Source: CAZCBD01 sp964496755
GTDB taxonomy: Bacteria > Bacteroidota > Ignavibacteria > Ignavibacteriales > Melioribacteraceae
Assembly: GCA_964496755.1 (NCBI GenBank)
Contig: CAZCBD010000098.1
Span: 1-10,270, forward strand
DNA: 10,270 nucleotides
Direction of reading: 5' to 3'
In this document: positions 6,870-10,270 of the stretch, in pieces
Layout: the number at the start of each line of letters is the position of its first letter
Numbering within the stretch: the first letter of the stretch is position 1
Notes under the pieces: model-generated
What the model was told of the DNA's origin: nothing
Database searches by the model: none
What the model saw: only the letters and a program-made list of their open reading frames with translations
Program-made: the position numbers and the translations under genes

Positions 6870-6900
6870 CTAAAATAGATTTCGATAAAAAGTTAACAAA
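6870..6900 (-). promoter_or_regulatory. Possible Bacteroidota-style promoter ahead of flhA
   Basis: In the 96-base flhB-flhA gap the minus strand shows TTTG (6900-6897), 19 bases, then TATTTTAG (6877-6870). This resembles the -33 TTTG and -7 TAnnTTTG elements described for Bacteroidota housekeeping promoters, with one mismatch in the -7 box. It ends 20 bases before the flhA ATG. The phylum is only guessed and such A/T-rich words are common here, so this is weak evidence. Confidence 0.22.
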
Positions 6901-6945
6901 AAGGTTTTTAGGCAAAATTACATTTGCAAAATAAATATTAATAAA

Positions 6946-8031
6946 TTAAACAATACTTTTCTTTTTATTCTTTTTTAATTTATAAACATAGGCCAAAATT
7001 TGTGCCACAGCTTTAAATAGATTCTCGGGAATAGAGTCTCCAATCTCACATGTTTTATATAAAGTTCTGGCAAGTTGCACATCTTCGTACATATGTATAT
7101 TATGCTCACGCGCAACGGATTTTATTTTTTGTGCAACATTATCTAACCCTTTCGCAATAACCGTTGGTGATTCATCTTTGCCGAACTCGTATTTCAGTGC
7201 AACGGCAACGTGAGTCGGGTTTGTAATTACAACATCTGCTTGCGGAACATCTTGCATCATTCTGCGCTGAGCCATTTGAAGCATTTTTGATAAAACTTTA
7301 TTTTTAATTAGCGGATCGCCTTCCGTATCTTTGTGTTCATCTTTAACTTCTTGTTTAGTCATTTTCAGATTTTTCTTGTAATCATATTTTTGGTAAATAA
7401 AATCACTAATCGCAAAAACAGCATAAACCAAAAGTATTTTCCATAAAAAGCCGTAAGAAGCTTTCACCATAAAATTAATTATTTCGGAAGGATTGAATTG
7501 TATAAATCCTGAAGAGTGAATAATAGAATCGGAAAGTTCTATATAGGCAATTAGTGCAACAATGCCGAGTTTTAATAGCGATTTTATTAATTCAACAACC
7601 GATGAAGCCGAAAAAAATTTATTTTTCATTCCTTTTATCGGGTTTAGCACATCCCCTTTGGGTTTTAAAGCTTTAGGCGTAATCCGAAATCCGGCTTGCC
7701 CGAATCCGGAAGCCAAACTTACAAGAAACAGACTCAGAAAAAAAGGAGTTAAAATCATAATAATAAAAAGAAATCCTTTATAGAAATAGTATTGCACCAA
7801 ATTCAGATTAATTTCAAGAGTTGTAATATTCGAAAAAATGTATTTTGAAATGTTGCCAAGATTTTCAGCCATTGAAGATTTGAACAAAAATAAAATTAAC
7901 AACCCTGTACCAAATACAGCTAATGAATTCAGCTCTTGACTTCGTGCAACTTTTCCATCTTTTCTGGAATCATCCAGCCGCTTCTGCGACGGCTGTTCGG
8001 TTTTTTCTTGACCACCTTGATCTTTTGCCAT
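6946..8031 (-). CDS. flhB: FlhB, export-apparatus specificity switch
   Basis: FlhB is an inner-membrane export component whose cytosolic domain cleaves itself to switch secretion from rod/hook to filament substrates. The 361 residues are typical. The N-terminus carries the family signature (QEKTEQPSQKRLDDSRKDGKVARSQELN, about 8-35). Four hydrophobic segments follow, at about 37-52, 80-108, 152-170 and 190-213. The conserved cytoplasmic stretch GFRITPKALKPKGDVLNPIKG lies at 114-134. The autocleavage motif NPTH is intact at residues 271-274, followed by VAVALKY. The lysine-rich tail KLKKNKKKSIV ends the protein. The start codon directly abuts the fliR stop (TAAATG), so translation is probably coupled. 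Nothing in the motif suggests loss of autocleavage. Confidence 0.98.
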   Translation of the reverse strand: MAKDQGGQEKTEQPSQKRLDDSRKDGKVARSQELNSLAVFGTGLLILFLFKSSMAENLGNISKYIFSNITTLEINLNLVQYYFYKGFLFIIMILTPFFLSLFLVSLASGFGQAGFRITPKALKPKGDVLNPIKGMKNKFFSASSVVELIKSLLKLGIVALIAYIELSDSIIHSSGFIQFNPSEIINFMVKASYGFLWKILLVYAVFAISDFIYQKYDYKKNLKMTKQEVKDEHKDTEGDPLIKNKVLSKMLQMAQRRMMQDVPQADVVITNPTHVAVALKYEFGKDESPTVIAKGLDNVAQKIKSVAREHNIHMYEDVQLARTLYKTCEIGDSIPENLFKAVAQILAYVYKLKKNKKKSIV

Positions 8032-8808
8032 TTACCCGTTCATCGCTTTTACTAAATAAAATAGTTTATGTTCAAAACCTTTCAATAAGCTTGCCATAAA
8101 ATAAATAAACGTAGGTATAAAAAAGAAAAGAAGTAAAAATCCTAAACCGATCTTAAGCGGATGAATTACAAAAAACACATTCATTTGCGGACTTACTCTT
8201 GCAACTATTCCGGCTGAAATATGAATTAAAAAAAATGAAATCATTATTGGAGCAGCTATTTTAACTGCCAATACAAAAACAGAACCTGAGTATCTTAATA
8301 ATATTTTGTAAACCTCTTCGTTTATGCTATAAAATCCGATTGGCACCACCTTGAAGGAAAAAGCCAAAGCTCTTATAACATAATGATGGCCATTGATTAA
8401 TAAAAAGATTATCAAAGCGGAAGTAATAAATAATTGCCCGATATTGTTTGTATATGAATCCGAATTTATATCGAAAGCTTGCGACATGCTGATCCCCATA
8501 TCAAACCCGATTAACATTCCCGCATAAGATAAAGCCTGAAATATAAAATTTACACTGTAGCCTATTATCATTCCGGTTATAGTTTCTTTAACCGCCACTA
8601 TCGCTAATTCCAATAAACCTTCGTCCAAATTGAAATGATAAGTATCCGTAATAAAAAAGATCATATATGTAAAAACTAAGGAAAGCAATAATATTGCCAT
8701 TCGCGGAATGCTTTTATTGCCAAAAACCGGTGCTGTAAACATTACTGCAGCAATTCGCAAAAAAATTAACAAGCCCTTTATAAAATCTTGGACAAAAACT
8801 TCAGTCAT
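8032..8808 (-). CDS. fliR: FliR, flagellar export gate membrane protein
   Basis: FliR joins FliP and FliQ in the helical core of the export gate. The 258-residue protein is of normal family length and almost entirely hydrophobic. Conserved points include R18 with APVFG (26-30) and IPRMAILL (34-41), E75 with ITGMIIGY (77-84), AGMLIGFDMG (96-105), GHHYVIRAL near 140, and the C-terminal RVSPQMNVFFVIHPLKIGLG (204-223). The ATG shares ATGA with the fliQ stop, and its own stop abuts flhB. Some bacteria fuse fliR to flhB; here the two are separate, with no intervening base. Confidence 0.97.
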   Translation of the reverse strand: MTEVFVQDFIKGLLIFLRIAAVMFTAPVFGNKSIPRMAILLLSLVFTYMIFFITDTYHFNLDEGLLELAIVAVKETITGMIIGYSVNFIFQALSYAGMLIGFDMGISMSQAFDINSDSYTNNIGQLFITSALIIFLLINGHHYVIRALAFSFKVVPIGFYSINEEVYKILLRYSGSVFVLAVKIAAPIMISFFLIHISAGIVARVSPQMNVFFVIHPLKIGLGFLLLFFFIPTFIYFMASLLKGFEHKLFYLVKAMNG

Positions 8809-9074
8809 TTTAAAACCGAAACCATAAGATTAAAAACTTTGTGAGTAAAGGTTATCATTTTATCTGCCATAAACGGAAGCATTACAATAATGGCTATTCC
8901 GGTTAAAATTATTTTCGGTACAAATGTTAATGTCATTTCCTGAAGCGATGTAGCAGCTTGAAAAATAGAAAGCAGCAAACCGAAAATAAGGGAAACTCCA
9001 AGTATCGGGAGCAGGATAATTAGAACAGTGTAAAACACTTCTGTTAAAAGTTCAACTACAATATCTATTGTCAT
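8805..9074 (-). CDS. fliQ: FliQ, small flagellar export gate protein
   Basis: An 89-residue protein with two transmembrane helices (about 14-36 and 54-70) and the family core SIFQAATSLQEMTLTFVPK (36-54). It is one of the FliP/FliQ/FliR gate subunits, present in several copies per export gate. A longer in-frame start (GTG at 9116) would give 103 residues. I chose the ATG at 9074 for three reasons: it restores the usual 88-90 residues, it shares ATGA with the fliP stop, and it has AAGGAG nine bases upstream. The downstream end overlaps fliR by four bases. Confidence 0.97.
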   Translation of the reverse strand: MTIDIVVELLTEVFYTVLIILLPILGVSLIFGLLLSIFQAATSLQEMTLTFVPKIILTGIAIIVMLPFMADKMITFTHKVFNLMVSVLK

Positions 9075-9859
9075 CCGCCAAAACTCCTTACAAGTGATCC
9101 TACAATTAGTGACCACCCGTCAACTAAAATAAACAACAGTATTTTAAAAGGTAGTGAAACCATCATCGGGGGCAACATCATCATACCCATCGACATTAGA
9201 ATACTGGATACAATCATATCTATCATTAAAAATGGAATAAATAAGAAAAATCCTATTATAAATCCTGCCCGTAATTCACTTAAAATAAATGCAGGTATTA
9301 AAATGTAAGTAGGCAACTCTTCTCTGGTTTCGGGTTTTTGCATATCGGTAAAGCTAATGAACAAACCTAAATCTTCATCACGAACATTATTAAACATAAA
9401 ATCCCTAATCGGCTTTATTCCTCTGGCATATGCCGTATCGGCCGGAATTTCCTTTGCCATATAAGGCTTAACCGCATCATCATAAACCTTGGTCCAAGTA
9501 GGAGACATAATAAAAAATGTAACAAATAGTGCAATACCGGCCAAAAGTTGATTCGGTGGCATTTGCATTGTTCCCAAAGCTTGTCTTAAAAATGAAAAGG
9601 AAATTAAAACCCGTAAATATGAGGTTGTCATTATCAATATTGACGGAGCCAATGAGAGGATAGTAAGCAAAAGTAAAATTTGAAGTGTTACCGATATATC
9701 TTCCGGAGTTGACGCTGTTCCTACATTAATACCGATTTTCGGTAATGGGATTGTTGGGGATTGTTGTTGGGCAAAAACAATTCCGCTGAAAAAAAAGATT
9801 GAAGCCAAAATAAATAACATTTTTTTTGAAAATATTATTTGGAAAAATTTCTTTTTCAT
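9071..9859 (-). CDS. fliP: FliP, flagellar export gate protein with signal peptide
   Basis: FliP is the principal gate subunit, five copies of which form a ring with FliQ and FliR. The 262 residues start with a cleavable signal peptide: basic MKKKFFQ, a hydrophobic core, and a likely cut after A30 (VFA/QQQ). This is usual for FliP and unusual among inner-membrane proteins. The conserved TSYLRVLISFSFLRQALGT (79-97) and MPPNQLLAGIALFVTFF lie in the first membrane pair. A periplasmic loop spans about 120-185. The C-terminal pair contains PAFILSELRAGFIIGF (189-204), MIVSSILMSMGMMMLPP (215-231) and the ending LVDGWSLIVGSLV. The ATG overlaps the fliO stop by ATGA and the stop overlaps the fliQ ATG the same way. 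Confidence 0.98.
   Translation of the reverse strand: MKKKFFQIIFSKKMLFILASIFFFSGIVFAQQQSPTIPLPKIGINVGTASTPEDISVTLQILLLLTILSLAPSILIMTTSYLRVLISFSFLRQALGTMQMPPNQLLAGIALFVTFFIMSPTWTKVYDDAVKPYMAKEIPADTAYARGIKPIRDFMFNNVRDEDLGLFISFTDMQKPETREELPTYILIPAFILSELRAGFIIGFFLFIPFLMIDMIVSSILMSMGMMMLPPMMVSLPFKILLFILVDGWSLIVGSLVRSFGG
9084..9089 (-). promoter_or_regulatory. Ribosome binding site that fixes the fliQ start
   Basis: The minus strand reads AAGGAG inside the 3' end of fliP, nine bases before the ATG at 9074. The longer GTG start at 9116 has no comparable site. Together with FliQ family length, this supports the shorter fliQ. Confidence 0.7.
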
Positions 9860-10200
9860 TTCAGCCCCATATTTTTCTTAAACAGTTCCATAAAAGATGG
9901 TTTGCTGAAATCCGATTTTGCATCATTCTTTATTTCAATATCATCCGGATTTAATTTATCTATCAAATTAATTGAATTTTCACTTACACCAAGCAAGTAA
10001 TACTTTTCTTTAACTTTAATAATACTGACATACTTTTTAGGCATAATCGGTTTAGTGGTAACAACAGAAAAATTTATTTTTCCATTATTAAGTGATTTTG
10101 AATTATACAGAAATTTTTTAACCACAAGTAGAAGCAAATACATTATGCCCAGCAAAACACCCAGCACAAAGAAAATATATAAGTAATCGGAAACAGACAT
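9856..10200 (-). CDS. fliO: FliO, assembly factor of the flagellar export gate
   Basis: FliO is the least conserved export protein and helps FliP oligomerise. This 114-residue product has the expected plan: one transmembrane helix near the N-terminus (about 7-28), a basic KKFLYNSK stretch, and a small soluble domain. That domain carries the family pattern KYVSIIKVKEKYYLLGVSEN (56-75), then INLIDKL. The identity rests on this pattern plus its place directly between fliN and fliP. It starts with no gap after the fliN stop (TAAATG), with AAAAGGA upstream as a ribosome binding site, and overlaps fliP by ATGA. Confidence 0.92.
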   Translation of the reverse strand: MSVSDYLYIFFVLGVLLGIMYLLLLVVKKFLYNSKSLNNGKINFSVVTTKPIMPKKYVSIIKVKEKYYLLGVSENSINLIDKLNPDDIEIKNDAKSDFSKPSFMELFKKNMGLK

Positions 10201-10270
10201 TTAAATTCCTTTTATTCTTTCGTTCGGTTCAACAAGATTTGTAATTCTAATACCAAAATGTTTATCGATA
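10201..10270 (-). CDS. fliN: FliN C-terminus (flagellar motor switch protein), 5' part off the window
   Basis: The frame entering from the right edge encodes 22 residues ending in TAA: IDKHFGIRITNLVEPNERIK, then GI. This matches the invariant end of FliN-family proteins, where a lysine or tyrosine-glycine pair, VRITDI and a P-x-E-R motif close the C-ring SpoA domain. Only the tail is present, so a FliY-type fusion with a FliN-like C-terminus cannot be excluded. The stop codon directly touches the fliO ATG, in the normal fliN-fliO order. Confidence 0.85.
   Translation of the reverse strand, partial: IDKHFGIRITNLVEPNERIKGI

Noticed and set aside
4810..8031. Virulence-type (injectisome) type III secretion genes instead of flagellar ones
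   Set aside because: FlhA/FlhB resemble SctV/SctU, but FliO, FliN, FlhF, FlhG and a FliA-type sigma factor are encoded alongside in standard flagellar order, and the proteins match flagellar signatures.
9075..9116. Longer FliQ start at the GTG at 9116
   Set aside because: It would add 14 residues unlike any FliQ N-terminus, overlap fliP by 46 bases, and lacks a ribosome binding site.
1..10270. tRNA/rRNA genes, CRISPR arrays, insertion sequences or attachment sites
   Set aside because: Genes fill nearly the whole window. The few gaps are 113 bases or shorter and show no such structure, and no transposase or integrase frame is present.

Overview
The window is an AT-rich stretch of bacterial chromosome. 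Every gene I can support lies on the minus strand, so the operon reads from high to low coordinates. It is the export-apparatus and late-regulator part of a flagellar gene cluster. The order is fliN (last 22 codons only), fliO, fliP, fliQ, fliR, flhB, flhA, flhF, flhG, an 80-residue membrane protein I do not recognise, a fliA-type sigma factor, and two tandem HDOD-domain genes, the second cut off at the left edge. The window has no RNA genes, CRISPR array or mobile element that I can see, and no gene-free stretch over 120 bases.

The right half (10270 to 4810) encodes the switch-to-export block. FliN is a C-ring component. FliO assists assembly of the FliP/FliQ/FliR export gate. FlhB sets substrate specificity, and FlhA is the large gate protein with a cytosolic docking platform. 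Coupling is very tight: fliN/fliO and fliR/flhB abut as TAAATG, and fliO/fliP, fliP/fliQ and fliQ/fliR share ATGA overlaps. A 96-base gap separates flhB from flhA and may hold a promoter.

The middle (4776 to 2693) carries flhF and flhG, an SRP-type GTPase and a MinD-type ATPase that usually set flagellar number and position. They share an ATGA overlap. FlhF has a long, low-complexity, asparagine/lysine/glutamate-rich linker with a five-residue tandem repeat and a G7 tract.

The left part (2579 to 1) looks like a second transcription unit, with its own strong ribosome binding site and a possible extended -10 promoter. It contains the small membrane protein, the sigma factor and two HDOD paralogues. 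The sigma factor keeps regions 2 and 4 but appears to have lost region 3, the most unusual point in the window. The HDOD pair probably has a regulatory role linked to motility.

The gene order occurs in several phyla (Firmicutes, Spirochaetes, Deferribacteres, Ignavibacteria and others). Low GC, mixed Shine-Dalgarno strength and the general look of the proteins make an Ignavibacteria-like member of the Bacteroidota/Chlorobi group my first guess. That is inference and the phylum is not settled by this window.
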